This document shows, piece after piece, positions 28,170 through 36,159 of a stretch of 37,058 bases of DNA; the first letter of the stretch is position 1; each line of letters opens with the position of its first letter. The notes beneath the pieces are model-generated. The model made no database searches. It was not told where the DNA came from and was given only the letters and a program-made list of their open reading frames with translations. Both the position numbers and the translations under genes were made by a program. The stretch lies in assembly GCA_017613535.1 (NCBI GenBank), contig JAGADO010000101.1, positions 1 to 37,058 on the forward strand. Reading direction: 5' to 3'. This stretch comes from Clostridia bacterium. GTDB taxonomy: Bacteria > Bacillota > Clostridia > UBA1212 > UBA1255.

Positions 28170-28190
28170 TTTTCGACCCCGGGTCGAAAA
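28170..28190. repeat. 21-bp palindrome between parB and gyrA
   Basis: TTTTCGACCC and GGGTCGAAAA form a perfect 10-bp inverted repeat about one central base. T precedes and A follows the stem on both strands, the reverse of an intrinsic terminator, so a protein-binding site or structured spacer is more likely. It lies about 85 bases upstream of the gyrA -35. Confidence 0.6.
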
Positions 28191-28257
28191 ACAACGTCTG
28201 ATCCGTTTACGGTCGTTTTACGCGTGTTTTTATCGATTTGCCATATTATGGGGTCTG

Positions 28258-29244
28258 TTACGCAGCGTTCTTGTCGCGAGACGGCGGCCGCTGCCCTTCG
28301 GCCGGTTTCAGGGTGCTCTTAAGAGAAACCGAATTTTCCGCGCGGGGAACACGGATAACGATCTCGACATCCCTGTCGGTATTGCGTTGTCCTGCGTTAA
28401 CCGTAAGGCCGAGCGCCTTTGCCGCGTCAATATTTTCCATGATCTCCTTTATCAGCTGCCTGAGCAGTTCCGACTTGTCCGACCTGCTCTCGGCCTCGTC
28501 AAAAGCCCTTGTGTTTTCATTAATGTTTTCCGCCGCTTTATTCATTGTCCTTCCTCCTGGTTTCGTATTATTAACCTTTTTCTTCGCCGCAGCGTCTTTC
28601 TTTGTCTTTCCAAGCAGATCATCGACCATCTCCTCCGTTTTTTCCACGTTCATATTCATTCCGGCAGCCTGGTTCACGGCATATCGCATCAGTTTTTCGT
28701 CGCTGATCCGTAAAAACTGCCTCGCGTGCCTCTCGGAAAGCCCGCTTTCGATTATCTTTCTGCGAACATAAGGGCTGAATCTGCAAAGCCGCATCTTGTT
28801 GCTGATGTATGACTGACTCTTCCCGATGCGTTCTGCAAGCTCTCTTTGTGTATATTCACCGCTTCCGATAACTTTTTTGAAAAAATCAGCCTCTTCAAAG
28901 CAGTTAAATATGCCGTCCGAGCCGCGAAGCAGCGTCAATACCGTCTCAAGTTCGTTGTCCGGCACGCACAATACTGCGTTTACTTCAGTCATTCCGGCGA
29001 TAACTGCCGCAGCAAGCCTCTGTCTTCCGGCAAGCAGCTCGTATTTTCCGGACTCCTTTTTCAGTACGCATATCGGTGCAGAGCCGCCGTTCCGTTCCAG
29101 GATCTTAATAACCGATTTTAGCTGCTTCGCAGAATCACGGAGCGGCCGCGACAATGGCTTGATGTCCGTGACCGGTATCTTTATGATCAGTCCTTCTGTT
29201 TCGTTTTTGTTCTCTCCCCACGGAAATATTATTTCTTTTTCCAT
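28258..29244 (-). CDS. Divergent ParB/Noc-family DNA-binding protein
   Basis: This 328-residue protein has a ParB N-terminal domain, a helix-turn-helix (YTQRELAERIGKSQSYISNKMRL, about 131-153) and a Noc-like stretch LSERHARQFL (169-178). Its position beside rsmG is that of noc/parB in Firmicutes. The usual CTP-binding motifs are altered: GERR is GRQR (73-76) and ENLQR is replaced by RGSDGIF (107-113). A polar linker and a C-terminal helix region follow. The ATG at 29244 is chosen for its AAAGGAGG site nine bases upstream; an in-frame extension to 29379 would cover the promoter. No parA is adjacent. Whether it segregates chromosomes, prevents division over the nucleoid or does neither is open. 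Confidence 0.85.
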   Translation of the reverse strand: MEKEIIFPWGENKNETEGLIIKIPVTDIKPLSRPLRDSAKQLKSVIKILERNGGSAPICVLKKESGKYELLAGRQRLAAAVIAGMTEVNAVLCVPDNELETVLTLLRGSDGIFNCFEEADFFKKVIGSGEYTQRELAERIGKSQSYISNKMRLCRFSPYVRRKIIESGLSERHARQFLRISDEKLMRYAVNQAAGMNMNVEKTEEMVDDLLGKTKKDAAAKKKVNNTKPGGRTMNKAAENINENTRAFDEAESRSDKSELLRQLIKEIMENIDAAKALGLTVNAGQRNTDRDVEIVIRVPRAENSVSLKSTLKPAEGQRPPSRDKNAA

Positions 29245-29273
29245 TGCTGAAATCCTCCTTTGATGTTTTTTTC

Positions 29274-29287
29274 GGACAGTTATGTCC
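29274..29287. promoter_or_regulatory. Palindromic site in the parB leader
   Basis: GGACA and TGTCC flank a 4-base spacer, about 30 bases upstream of the parB start and between its Shine-Dalgarno site and predicted transcription start. It could be an operator, for example for autoregulation, or a small leader hairpin. Confidence 0.4.
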
Positions 29288-29323
29288 CCCTTGATGACCG
29301 GTACGGAACCAGACGCAGATGCT

Positions 29324-29329
29324 TTTATA
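29324..29329 (-). promoter_or_regulatory. Candidate -10 element of the parB promoter
   Basis: On the minus strand TATAAA occurs about 80 bases before the parB ATG. No good -35 hexamer is found 17 bases upstream, where the sequence is T-rich. Phased Spo0A-box-like sites begin 32 bases further upstream, so activation at this promoter is conceivable. Confidence 0.35.
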
Positions 29330-29361
29330 CTACGAAGGAAAGAAAAAAGAAACAAAAATAT

Positions 29362-29398
29362 TACGACATTTTTCGACAAAATTCGACATTTTTCGTCA
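29362..29398 (-). promoter_or_regulatory. Four phased Spo0A-box-like sites upstream of parB
   Basis: On the minus strand the heptamers TGACGAA, TGTCGAA, TGTCGAA and TGTCGTA occur in direct repeat exactly 10 bases apart (+ strand positions 92-98, 82-88, 72-78 and 62-68 of block 29300). The Spo0A consensus is TTTGTCGAA (core TGNCGAA); one copy matches all nine bases. They lie in the noncoding gap between rsmG and parB, in the position of an upstream activator site. Confidence 0.7.
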
Positions 29399-29440
29399 TT
29401 TTTTCAGTGATTTGTGGAGTTAAAACGAATTTTTCTGCAA

Positions 29441-29484
29441 AAAAGAAAAAGACGCTGCTTAAATTTTCAGCGCCTTTTTTTAAA
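29441..29484 (-). terminator. Intrinsic terminator after rsmG
   Basis: A 12-bp stem (AAAAAGGCGCTG / CAGCGTCTTTTT, one G-T pair on the minus strand) with a 10-base loop is followed by a T-rich tail. It begins about 15 bases after the rsmG stop and should end the rpmH-to-rsmG transcript, leaving parB to its own promoter. A-rich and T-rich flanks on both sides mean it could also work in the other direction. Confidence 0.88.
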
Positions 29485-29495
29485 TTTTTAATGAT

Positions 29496-30215
29496 CTACA
29501 GAGGGGTTTTGGAAGGTGTTCCGGCTTTCCGGGGATATTTCTGCGGTGTTTTACCCGTTTTGGCCACACAGATGATTCGCCTGGTGAGCTTTTCTTCATC
29601 CCCCAGTTCGAAGATGTCATCCGAAATAAGTTCACCGCGGAGCTCGCGAAGAGCGGAATCAAAACGCTCCTCCGCCGGCCCCTTCATCGCTATGAATTGA
29701 CCGCCCTGCCTGACGAGCGGGAGACAATATTCGGCAAGTATATTCATCGGCGCAACCGCACGCGCGACCGCGGCATCGAAACGCTCGCGGTATTGTCCCT
29801 TTCGCCCCGCATCTTCCGCTCTCGCGTGAACGGTGCGAATATTTTCAAGGCCGAGTTCGCCTATGACGGCGTCAAGGAATCTGAGCCTTTTTTCGAGCGA
29901 ATCGAGCAGCGTCACTTCAAGCTGCGGACGCATGATCTTTAACGGGATCCCGGGAAATCCGGCGCCTGTACCGACGTCAACGACTGAGATCGCACCGGTT
30001 TTGGCCTCTTTGGCAGCTTCTGCGCTTTCCGCGATACGGTCAATATACGGAAGCACGGTCAGACTGTCGGCAAAGTGGCGGAGCGCAACGTCATCAGGAC
30101 CGGTTATTGCCGTCAGATTCATTACTTTATTCCACCCGGTCAGCAGCTCGTAATATTTTTCAAACTTTTCCGCCTGTTCTGCGGTCAGTTTCATGGGGAG
30201 TACGTCCAGATTCAT
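29496..30215 (-). CDS. rsmG: 16S rRNA (guanine-527-N7) methyltransferase RsmG
   Basis: This 239-residue enzyme methylates G527 of 16S rRNA using S-adenosylmethionine. The SAM-binding motif [17 protein letters not shown] and the conserved N-terminal [16 protein letters not shown] stretch identify it, and the length is typical. It overlaps mnmG by four bases, with GGGGAGG before the ATG. It is the last gene of the rpmH operon, directly before a strong terminator. Loss of this enzyme is known to confer low-level streptomycin resistance in other bacteria. Confidence 0.96.
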   Translation of the reverse strand: MNLDVLPMKLTAEQAEKFEKYYELLTGWNKVMNLTAITGPDDVALRHFADSLTVLPYIDRIAESAEAAKEAKTGAISVVDVGTGAGFPGIPLKIMRPQLEVTLLDSLEKRLRFLDAVIGELGLENIRTVHARAEDAGRKGQYRERFDAAVARAVAPMNILAEYCLPLVRQGGQFIAMKGPAEERFDSALRELRGELISDDIFELGDEEKLTRRIICVAKTGKTPQKYPRKAGTPSKTPL

Positions 30216-32197
30216 TTTATTTCCTCCCCGGAAATATTATTTCCCGCGTCAAATCTTTTGATGTATACCATCAGCGATGCCACATCCGCAGGTGAAACGC
30301 CTGTGATACGCATTGCCTGCCCGATAGAGACCGGCCTGATCTTCCCGAGTTTCTCGCGCGCTTCGTTGCTTATGCTAGGAACCTTTGAATAATCGATCTG
30401 CGCGGGTATTATCTGCCTCTCACGGCGCCTGAACTGTTCGACCTGGGCAAGCTCTCGCTGGATATATCCGCTGTATTTTACGATTATTTCCACCTGTTCC
30501 GCTTCGATCTGCGAAAGTTCCTCCAGCTCCGGCGCTCCGGGCAATATTTCCTGCAGTTTTTCCAGCGTTATTTCCGGCCTGCGCAGGAGGTCCGCCGCAC
30601 TGACTCCAGCTTTCAGCACAGCACTGCTGTTACTTTCCAGAAACGAATTGACGACTTCTGTCGGGCCGAAAAATGTCGTTTCGAGCTTGTCCACTGCCGC
30701 TCCGATCCGTCTCTGCCGCGCAAGAAAACGTTCATATCTGGCGTCGGAAACGAGCCCGATCGCGTGACCCTTCTCTGTAAGCCTCGCATCGGCATTGTCC
30801 TGTCTTAAAAGCAGCCTGTACTCCGCGCGCGATGTCATCATTCTGTACGGTTCGCGTGTGCCCCTCGTCACGAGATCGTCGATAAGCACGCCTATATATG
30901 CCTCGCTGCGGTCGAGCACCACCGGTTCTTTTCCCTTCAGTTTGAGCGCCGCGTTTATTCCGGCCATCAGCCCCTGCCCGGCAGCTTCTTCGTACCCCGA
31001 AGAACCGTTGATCTGTCCCGCGCAGAACAGCCCGTCCGCAAGCTTGCTCTCGAGCGAAAGGTTTAGTTCTCTGGCATCGATCGCGTCGTACTCTATCGCG
31101 TACGCCGGCCTCATCATGCTCGCGTGCTCAAGCCCCGGTATCGTGTGCATAAAATCAAGCTGCACGTCTTCCGGAAGGCTCGAGGACAATCCCTGCAGGT
31201 ACACTTCTTCCGTTTCGCGTCCGAGAGGCTCGAGAAAGATCTGATGGCGGTCCTTATCGGAAAAGCGCATGATCTTGTCTTCTATCGACGGACAATACCG
31301 CGGTCCGACCCCTTCGATCATTCCGTTGAAAAGCGGCGACCTGTGGAGGTTATCCTTTATTATCTGCTTCGTTTCGAGCCCCGTGTGCGTGAGATAGCAC
31401 GGGATCTGCTTTCCGCCGCCGGCAACACCGCGGCTGTCCGCGTTCTCTTCGTCCGGGTCGAACTGGAACGTAAAAGGCGGTTCGTCTCCGTTCTGGATCT
31501 CGGTTTTAGAATAATCGATCGTGAGGCCGTTGACCCTGGGCGGAGTGCCCGTCTTAAGCCTGATTATGGTATGACCGAGCTTTTTGAGGCTTTCGGAAAG
31601 TCGGTTAGCGGGAAATTGACCGTCCGGACCGCTGCTGTACGAGTTTTCGCCTATGATAACACGCCCTTTCAGGTACGTTCCGGTGCATGCGACAACGCAT
31701 CTGCACTTGTAATACGCTCCGAGGTGCGTGACAATGCCGCAAACGCGCGGTTTTTTTCCTTCTTTTTCTTCTTCGGGCGTTATTTCGGTCAATATTTCTA
31801 CTATCTCGCCCTGTTTGAGTTCCAGATTCGGCGTCGTTTCGAACTCGTGCTTCATAAAGATCTGGTACTGGCGGCGGTCGATCTGCGCTCTCGGCGAGTA
31901 CACCGCCGGACCTTTTGCCCTGTTCAGAAAACGCACCTGGATAGCCGTGGCATCCGCGGCCCTTCCCATCGTGCCTCCGAGTGCATCGATTTCCCTGACG
32001 AGCTGCCCTTTAGCCGTGCCGCCGATACTTGGGTTACATGCCATATTAGCTATTCCGTCGAGCGTCACTGCGAAAACGACCGTTTTAAGCCCCATCCTTG
32101 CCGAAGCAAGCGCAGCTTCGCATCCGGCGTGCCCCGCACCGATCACGGCCACGTCAAATTCTCCAAAACATCTTCTTCCTGCTGCGTTTTCGCCCAT
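30212..32197 (-). CDS. mnmG: tRNA uridine-5-carboxymethylaminomethyl enzyme MnmG
   Basis: The 661-residue FAD protein works with MnmE to install the carboxymethylaminomethyl group on the wobble uridine (U34) of certain tRNAs. The N-terminal FAD-binding motif is [14 protein letters not shown]. The conserved [18 protein letters not shown] and the [11 protein letters not shown]-type strand follow, with the GidA helical C-terminal domain. An AGGAAA site precedes the ATG. The gene lies 22 bases after mnmE and overlaps rsmG by four bases, as in most Firmicutes. Confidence 0.97.
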   Translation of the reverse strand: MGENAAGRRCFGEFDVAVIGAGHAGCEAALASARMGLKTVVFAVTLDGIANMACNPSIGGTAKGQLVREIDALGGTMGRAADATAIQVRFLNRAKGPAVYSPRAQIDRRQYQIFMKHEFETTPNLELKQGEIVEILTEITPEEEKEGKKPRVCGIVTHLGAYYKCRCVVACTGTYLKGRVIIGENSYSSGPDGQFPANRLSESLKKLGHTIIRLKTGTPPRVNGLTIDYSKTEIQNGDEPPFTFQFDPDEENADSRGVAGGGKQIPCYLTHTGLETKQIIKDNLHRSPLFNGMIEGVGPRYCPSIEDKIMRFSDKDRHQIFLEPLGRETEEVYLQGLSSSLPEDVQLDFMHTIPGLEHASMMRPAYAIEYDAIDARELNLSLESKLADGLFCAGQINGSSGYEEAAGQGLMAGINAALKLKGKEPVVLDRSEAYIGVLIDDLVTRGTREPYRMMTSRAEYRLLLRQDNADARLTEKGHAIGLVSDARYERFLARQRRIGAAVDKLETTFFGPTEVVNSFLESNSSAVLKAGVSAADLLRRPEITLEKLQEILPGAPELEELSQIEAEQVEIIVKYSGYIQRELAQVEQFRRRERQIIPAQIDYSKVPSISNEAREKLGKIRPVSIGQAMRITGVSPADVASLMVYIKRFDAGNNISGEEIK

Positions 32198-32219
32198 AAT
32201 TTATTTCCTGTACTCCAAA

Positions 32220-33713
32220 TCACTTTCCGAGACAGAATTTGCTGAATATTTTATCGACAACGTCATCTGTCACGTTCCGGCCTGTGATCTCTCCGAGCGC
32301 CTGGGCGCATTCCCACACGTCGTAGGCAATGAAATCAAGCGGCCTTTTTTCCGAGGCGGATACTGCCGCGCGGTCGATGGCGGCAATAGCTCTCGCGACC
32401 AGTTCTCTGTGCCTTTCCCCGGTGAGGATCGCCCCTCCGCTGCCTGCGCCGTGCAGGTCAAGATATTGCCGGATCCTTTCGGATATTTCCGACGCGCCGC
32501 CGTTTTTTACCGAGATGTACATGATTTTTCCGACAGCGTCGCACATATTTCCCGATATTTCGGCTGATTTTTCCTTTAAAAAGTCTTCCAGCCTCGTTTT
32601 TCGCTCATCCAGCTCCCCTTCCGACAGCAGATCGCACTTATTTACGGCCAGAATAATATGTTTTCCCGATATTTCCGGCAGAATATTTCCCAGTGAAGTG
32701 ATTTCTTCGTCAAAATCACCCGCTGCGTCCATCAAGTAGATGACAATATCCGCGCGGGACGCTTCCTTCATTGCCCGCTCGACACCTATCTTTTCAACGG
32801 GGTCGTCTGCGTCCCTTAGCCCGGCCGTATCAGTCAGAATGACAGGATAGCCCGAGATCTCCATTGCCTCCTCGAGCGTATCGCGCGTTGTCCCCGGTAT
32901 ATCCGTAACGATCGCCCTGCCGAAACCGAGGAGCGCGTTCAGAAGAGACGATTTTCCTGCGTTCGGCCTGCCGGAGATCGCCACCCGCAGCCCTTCGCGC
33001 ACGATCCTGCCCTGCTCATACGTAGCGGCAAGCTCTCTGAGCGCCTCTCCCGTTGTCCTGAGCGACTCCATCGCCTCGGATATTATCTGCTCGTCTTCGT
33101 CGTATTCGGGGTAATCGATGGCCACTTCCAGTTTCGCAAGCGTTTCGCCGATCATATCCGCATGCCTGTTTACAAGTTCTCCGAGCGCTCCGGACATCTG
33201 CTCCATCGCGGCTTTGCGGCTCTCTTCCGTCCTCGCCTGTATCATATCTGCGACAGCTTCCGCCTGCGTCAGATCGATCCTCCCGTTGAGAAACGCCCTT
33301 TTCGTGAACTCTCCAGGCTCGGCGGGTCTTATCCCGGCCCTGAAAAGTATTCCCAGCACGCGACGCATAACAGCTGTTCCGCCGTGTGTGTTGATCTCGA
33401 CAACGTCCTCTCCCGTATATGATTTCGGGGCGCGCATCACCGAAACGAGGCACTCGTCAACGAATTCCGGCATTCCGTCCGGATCTCCTTCCGGAAACGT
33501 CGCAGGGTCGAAAATATACCCGTGTTTCAGCGTAAAAGCAGACATACGGACCACGTCGTGTGCGGTCCGTATGCGGTAATTATCGCGATTATGTCTTCCG
33601 GACGCAAAAACTCCGTCCACCGTCAGGATCGCGTCAGGCCCGCTGACGCGTATGATGCCGATTCCTCCGCTTCCGGGCGGAGTGGAGATTGCGCCTATAG
33701 TATCGCCGTTCAT
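32220..33713 (-). CDS. mnmE: tRNA modification GTPase MnmE
   Basis: This 497-residue GTPase is the partner of MnmG in wobble-uridine modification. It has the N-terminal tetrahydrofolate-binding-like domain (GSGGIGIIRVSG), a central helical domain, and an inserted G domain with GRPNAGKSS (G1), TTRD (G2), DTAGLRD (G3) and NKCD (G4). It ends in the family-defining CLGK, at the very C terminus. No clear Shine-Dalgarno site is visible before the ATG, so translation may depend on coupling with jag, whose stop lies 15 bases upstream. Confidence 0.97.
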   Translation of the reverse strand: MNGDTIGAISTPPGSGGIGIIRVSGPDAILTVDGVFASGRHNRDNYRIRTAHDVVRMSAFTLKHGYIFDPATFPEGDPDGMPEFVDECLVSVMRAPKSYTGEDVVEINTHGGTAVMRRVLGILFRAGIRPAEPGEFTKRAFLNGRIDLTQAEAVADMIQARTEESRKAAMEQMSGALGELVNRHADMIGETLAKLEVAIDYPEYDEDEQIISEAMESLRTTGEALRELAATYEQGRIVREGLRVAISGRPNAGKSSLLNALLGFGRAIVTDIPGTTRDTLEEAMEISGYPVILTDTAGLRDADDPVEKIGVERAMKEASRADIVIYLMDAAGDFDEEITSLGNILPEISGKHIILAVNKCDLLSEGELDERKTRLEDFLKEKSAEISGNMCDAVGKIMYISVKNGGASEISERIRQYLDLHGAGSGGAILTGERHRELVARAIAAIDRAAVSASEKRPLDFIAYDVWECAQALGEITGRNVTDDVVDKIFSKFCLGK

Positions 33714-33728
33714 TGTTATGTCAGATAA

Positions 33729-34391
33729 TCAGAAAATCTTTACGTACGGCTTCGGCTTAACCACCACGTAGCGGTTAGGCTCTTCGCCTTCGCTCTCGGT
33801 GATGACGCGGGAATTACCCTGCAGCGCCGTATGAATGATCCTGCGCTCCGAAGCAGGCATTGCCGCCAGGGGCACCGGCTTCTTAAACTTCGCTGCCTTC
33901 GACGTGGCGCGGTTTGCCATGCTGATGAGAGTCTGTTCACGGTGTTTGCGGTAGTCCGCCACGTCGACATAGACGCGCACGTACTCCGAGCTGTCCCTGT
34001 TCGCCGCAACGCCCGCAAGAGTATTGATCGCGTACATAGTATCTCCGTGTTTTCCGATGAGATACGCCACGTCAGAACCGGTGATCTCCGCCTTTATAAC
34101 GGGCTGACCGTCCTCTTCTTCCTCGTGAACGTAAAATTTGATGTCCGAATCGTCCGAATCTTTGCTGGATTCCAGCAGAACGTCGAGAAATTCCGTAACT
34201 CTGCGGATCGGCGTCTTGCTCTCGGTAACGCGGACAACGGCATCTCTGCCTCCTACGATCCCGAGCATTGCTTTCGCGCCGCTGTCAAGTATCTCAACAT
34301 CAACGTCTTCCTGTTCCAGTCCAAGTTCTGTCAATGCCAGTTCAATGGCTTCCTCTACCGTTTTTGCCGTTTTTTCCACGGATCTTGCCAT
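33729..34391 (-). CDS. jag: RNA-binding protein Jag (KhpB)
   Basis: The 220-residue protein has the three-part Jag layout: a Jag-N domain (1-55, with GAKAMLGI), a KH domain with the GKHG loop (113-116), and an R3H domain (ERRIIH, Arg183 and His187). It binds RNA and, with KhpA, affects cell shape and division in other Gram-positives. The ATG at 34391 is chosen because GGAAG lies eight bases before it and because it starts one base after the yidC stop. A 41-codon in-frame extension would run into yidC and is rejected. Confidence 0.94.
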   Translation of the reverse strand: MARSVEKTAKTVEEAIELALTELGLEQEDVDVEILDSGAKAMLGIVGGRDAVVRVTESKTPIRRVTEFLDVLLESSKDSDDSDIKFYVHEEEEDGQPVIKAEITGSDVAYLIGKHGDTMYAINTLAGVAANRDSSEYVRVYVDVADYRKHREQTLISMANRATSKAAKFKKPVPLAAMPASERRIIHTALQGNSRVITESEGEEPNRYVVVKPKPYVKIF

Positions 34392-34392
34392 C

Positions 34393-35268
34393 TCAGACAC
34401 TTCCTTCCTTTTTCTTTTTATTGAACAGCTTTTTAATGAGGATCGTCTGCAGAATGTTGAAAACGTTGCTGACGGTCCAGTAGAAACCAAGTCCTGCGGG
34501 AACGAGGAACGCAATGACGAACGTCATCAGCGGCAGGAATTTAGTGATTCCCGCAAGTCCCGTCATAGGATTGGGTTCGCTGTCTTTTTTCTTTTTAGGT
34601 CCGTTGTTTATCCTGTTCGTGATCCACATCTGAAGATACGACGATCCCACAGCCAGGAACGGAATAAGTAAAAGCGGAAGATAAACCTTCCATTGATCTC
34701 CCCATGCGCCTATCTGCCAGCTCGGAGTAAGACCCAGGTCAAATATCTTTAAAAACTTCGTATTAATAAGCTGGCTTCCGGATCCGGCGATCTTTTGGAA
34801 ATCTTCGATGCGCCCGTCAAGGAAATACGCGTTAATACCGATCTCGTCAACGTTCTTGATTCCTGTCGCCTTTACAAGGTTCGCAAGTCTCTCAACGACG
34901 TTCGAAGCAAGTCCGACGATATACGTAAGCGGCTGGCGGACGATCTGGTAAATGATCAGAATAAGAGGAAGCTGGATCAGCATAGGCAGGCAGCCGCTCA
35001 TGGGACTTATACCGTATTTGGAGTACAAGTTCATCTGCTCTTCCTGCAGCTTTTTATTATCCCCGGCGTATTTTTTCTTCAATGCTTCAAGTTCGGGGGC
35101 AATAGCCTGCTGACGCTCCATGCTTCTCTGCTGTTTCACGCTGAGCGGGAGCAATATCAGTTTTACAAAAAGAGTAAATACAATAATAGCCATTCCGTAG
35201 TTCTGGAATGCCAGATTATTGTATATAAACTCCATCAAAACCCCGAAGGGTCTCGCAATAAAATTCAT
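34393..35268 (-). CDS. yidC: Membrane protein insertase YidC
   Basis: This 291-residue protein inserts and folds membrane proteins, alone or with SecYEG. The YidC core helices are visible, with the hydrophilic-groove Arg48 in SVKQQRSM and the downstream MSGCLPMLIQLP stretch, and a basic C-terminal tail (NKKKKEG). No lipobox or cleavable signal peptide is seen, unlike SpoIIIJ of Bacillus. It lies between yidD and jag in the conserved order. The Shine-Dalgarno site is distant (AGAAAGG about 12 bases before the ATG). Confidence 0.96.
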   Translation of the reverse strand: MNFIARPFGVLMEFIYNNLAFQNYGMAIIVFTLFVKLILLPLSVKQQRSMERQQAIAPELEALKKKYAGDNKKLQEEQMNLYSKYGISPMSGCLPMLIQLPLILIIYQIVRQPLTYIVGLASNVVERLANLVKATGIKNVDEIGINAYFLDGRIEDFQKIAGSGSQLINTKFLKIFDLGLTPSWQIGAWGDQWKVYLPLLLIPFLAVGSSYLQMWITNRINNGPKKKKDSEPNPMTGLAGITKFLPLMTFVIAFLVPAGLGFYWTVSNVFNILQTILIKKLFNKKKKEGSV

Positions 35269-35285
35269 ATTATGAACTTACCTTT

Positions 35286-35498
35286 CTAAGGGACCTGATC
35301 GACTCCGCCTTTGCAGAACGGGTTACACCTCAGTATTCTGTACGCAGCAAGCGCACCGCCTTTAAAAACGCCGTGCTTTTTAATCGCCTGAACGGCATAC
35401 TCGCTGCAGGAAGGATAGAACCTGCAGCAAGGTTTTTTAAGGGGGGAAATATACTTTTGATACGCTTTTATAGGCGCTACACAAATATCTCTCAGCAT
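35286..35498 (-). CDS. yidD: Membrane protein insertion efficiency factor YidD
   Basis: This 70-residue protein shows the full YidD pattern: YQKYISP, a cysteine-containing [12 protein letters not shown] stretch, [23 protein letters not shown] and DxVP at the end. It assists YidC-dependent insertion and probably associates with the inner face of the membrane through an amphipathic helix. Its start overlaps rnpA by seven bases, and yidC follows 17 bases later. Confidence 0.95.
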   Translation of the reverse strand: MLRDICVAPIKAYQKYISPLKKPCCRFYPSCSEYAVQAIKKHGVFKGGALAAYRILRCNPFCKGGVDQVP

Positions 35499-35860
35499 AA
35501 TAGATCCAGTTTTTCGATCAATTTGAGCGATTCGGAGTATATTTCGTTATAAGACGGAACATAAGCGGCTTTAAGTTTGCGGTTCTGCGCGGCGGCAACT
35601 TTCTTTCCGTTTCTCACCATGAATACCGCGTCATAGCCGGGCTTCATCCCGGGCAATATCTTCCGGTAGCTTTCTCTGATGAGCCGCTTTATGCGGTTGC
35701 GCTGCACGCTGTTTCCGAACTTCCGTCCCACGGAAATCCCCAGCCGGTTTCTCCCCTGCCGGTCGGGCACGGCGTACAATACCAGATACCTTCCCGCTTT
35801 ATATTTTCCCTTCTTATATGCTCTTTGAAATTCTCTGTTTTGCTTGAGCGTAGCAGTCAT
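35492..35860 (-). CDS. rnpA: Ribonuclease P protein component
   Basis: The 122-residue basic protein is the protein subunit of RNase P, which trims the 5' ends of tRNA precursors together with its catalytic RNA. The RNR signature is present ([13 protein letters not shown]), along with an N-terminal [15 protein letters not shown] and a conserved [17 protein letters not shown] lies seven bases before the ATG. It follows rpmH after a gap of about 50 bases that contains two inverted repeats. Confidence 0.96.
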   Translation of the reverse strand: MTATLKQNREFQRAYKKGKYKAGRYLVLYAVPDRQGRNRLGISVGRKFGNSVQRNRIKRLIRESYRKILPGMKPGYDAVFMVRNGKKVAAAQNRKLKAAYVPSYNEIYSESLKLIEKLDLLC

Positions 35861-35879
35861 CGGTCATCTCCGGGCAGGC

Positions 35880-35927
35880 CGGTCCGAACGCGGACCGCTG
35901 TCCTTCGCATAATTATGCAGAAAGGAC
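35880..35927. promoter_or_regulatory. Paired inverted repeats between rpmH and rnpA
   Basis: Two hairpins are predicted. One is CGGTCCG/CGGACCG with a 4-base loop (35880-35897). The other is a perfect 12-bp palindrome GCATAATTATGC (35907-35918), extended by GTCCTT/AAGGAC arms (35900-35905, 35922-35927), and overlaps the rpmH stop codon. No T-run follows either, so RNA processing or partial attenuation is more likely than termination. Confidence 0.55.
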
Positions 35928-36047
35928 TTTTCTTCCCTTAAGACGTCTTCTCTTAAGCACTTTTCTGCCGTTGGCAGTGCTCATTCTGGATCTGAATCCG
36001 TGAACTTTCTTTCTCTGTTTTGTTTTGGGCTGAAAAGGTCTGATCAT
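35913..36047 (-). CDS. rpmH: Ribosomal protein L34
   Basis: This 44-residue, strongly basic protein of the large ribosomal subunit matches L34 over its whole length ([18 protein letters not shown], then [18 protein letters not shown]). The ATG at 36047 is preceded by GGAGG nine bases upstream. Longer in-frame extensions cover the leader and do not match L34. It is the first gene of the operon that continues through rnpA, yidD, yidC, jag, mnmE, mnmG and rsmG. Confidence 0.97.
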   Translation of the reverse strand: MIRPFQPKTKQRKKVHGFRSRMSTANGRKVLKRRRLKGRKVLSA

Positions 36048-36130
36048 TTTCCAGCACCTCCTGATCTTTATTTTGGTTATTTTCGCACTTTTTTCTGTCC
36101 TTTTCCGATAGCGAAAAAAGAGCAGAGTGG

Positions 36131-36159
36131 ATTTTATCATTAATTTCTGACAATGTCAA
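36131..36159 (-). promoter_or_regulatory. Sigma-A promoter of the rpmH operon
   Basis: On the minus strand a perfect -35 TTGACA (36159-36154) and -10 TAAAAT (36136-36131) are separated by exactly 17 bases. Transcription would start near 36124, giving a leader of about 77 bases. The -35 overlaps the stop codon of the upstream glycosyltransferase gene. Confidence 0.85.

Noticed and set aside
28170-28190. Reading the palindrome as the parB terminator
   Set aside because: The T-run precedes and the A-run follows the stem on both strands, opposite to an intrinsic terminator.
32546-32693. Copies of the decamer TATTTCCCGA and the 14-mer TTTCCCGATATTTC within mnmE, like the radC-upstream array
   Set aside because: They fall in conserved mnmE codons (EISG segments) where codon choice alone can produce them; kept only as background for the array finding.
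35131-35146. TGTTTCACG, half of a parS site (TGTTTCACGTGAAACA)
   Set aside because: Only one half matches and it lies inside the conserved yidC coding region; no full parS site was found.
36048-36155. Possible oriC between rpmH and the glycosyltransferase
   Set aside because: The gap is only about 108 bases, holds a normal promoter and leader, and no DnaA-box cluster was seen.
35953-36159. 68-codon frame overlapping rpmH in another frame
   Set aside because: It starts upstream of the rpmH promoter's predicted transcript start and has no family match.
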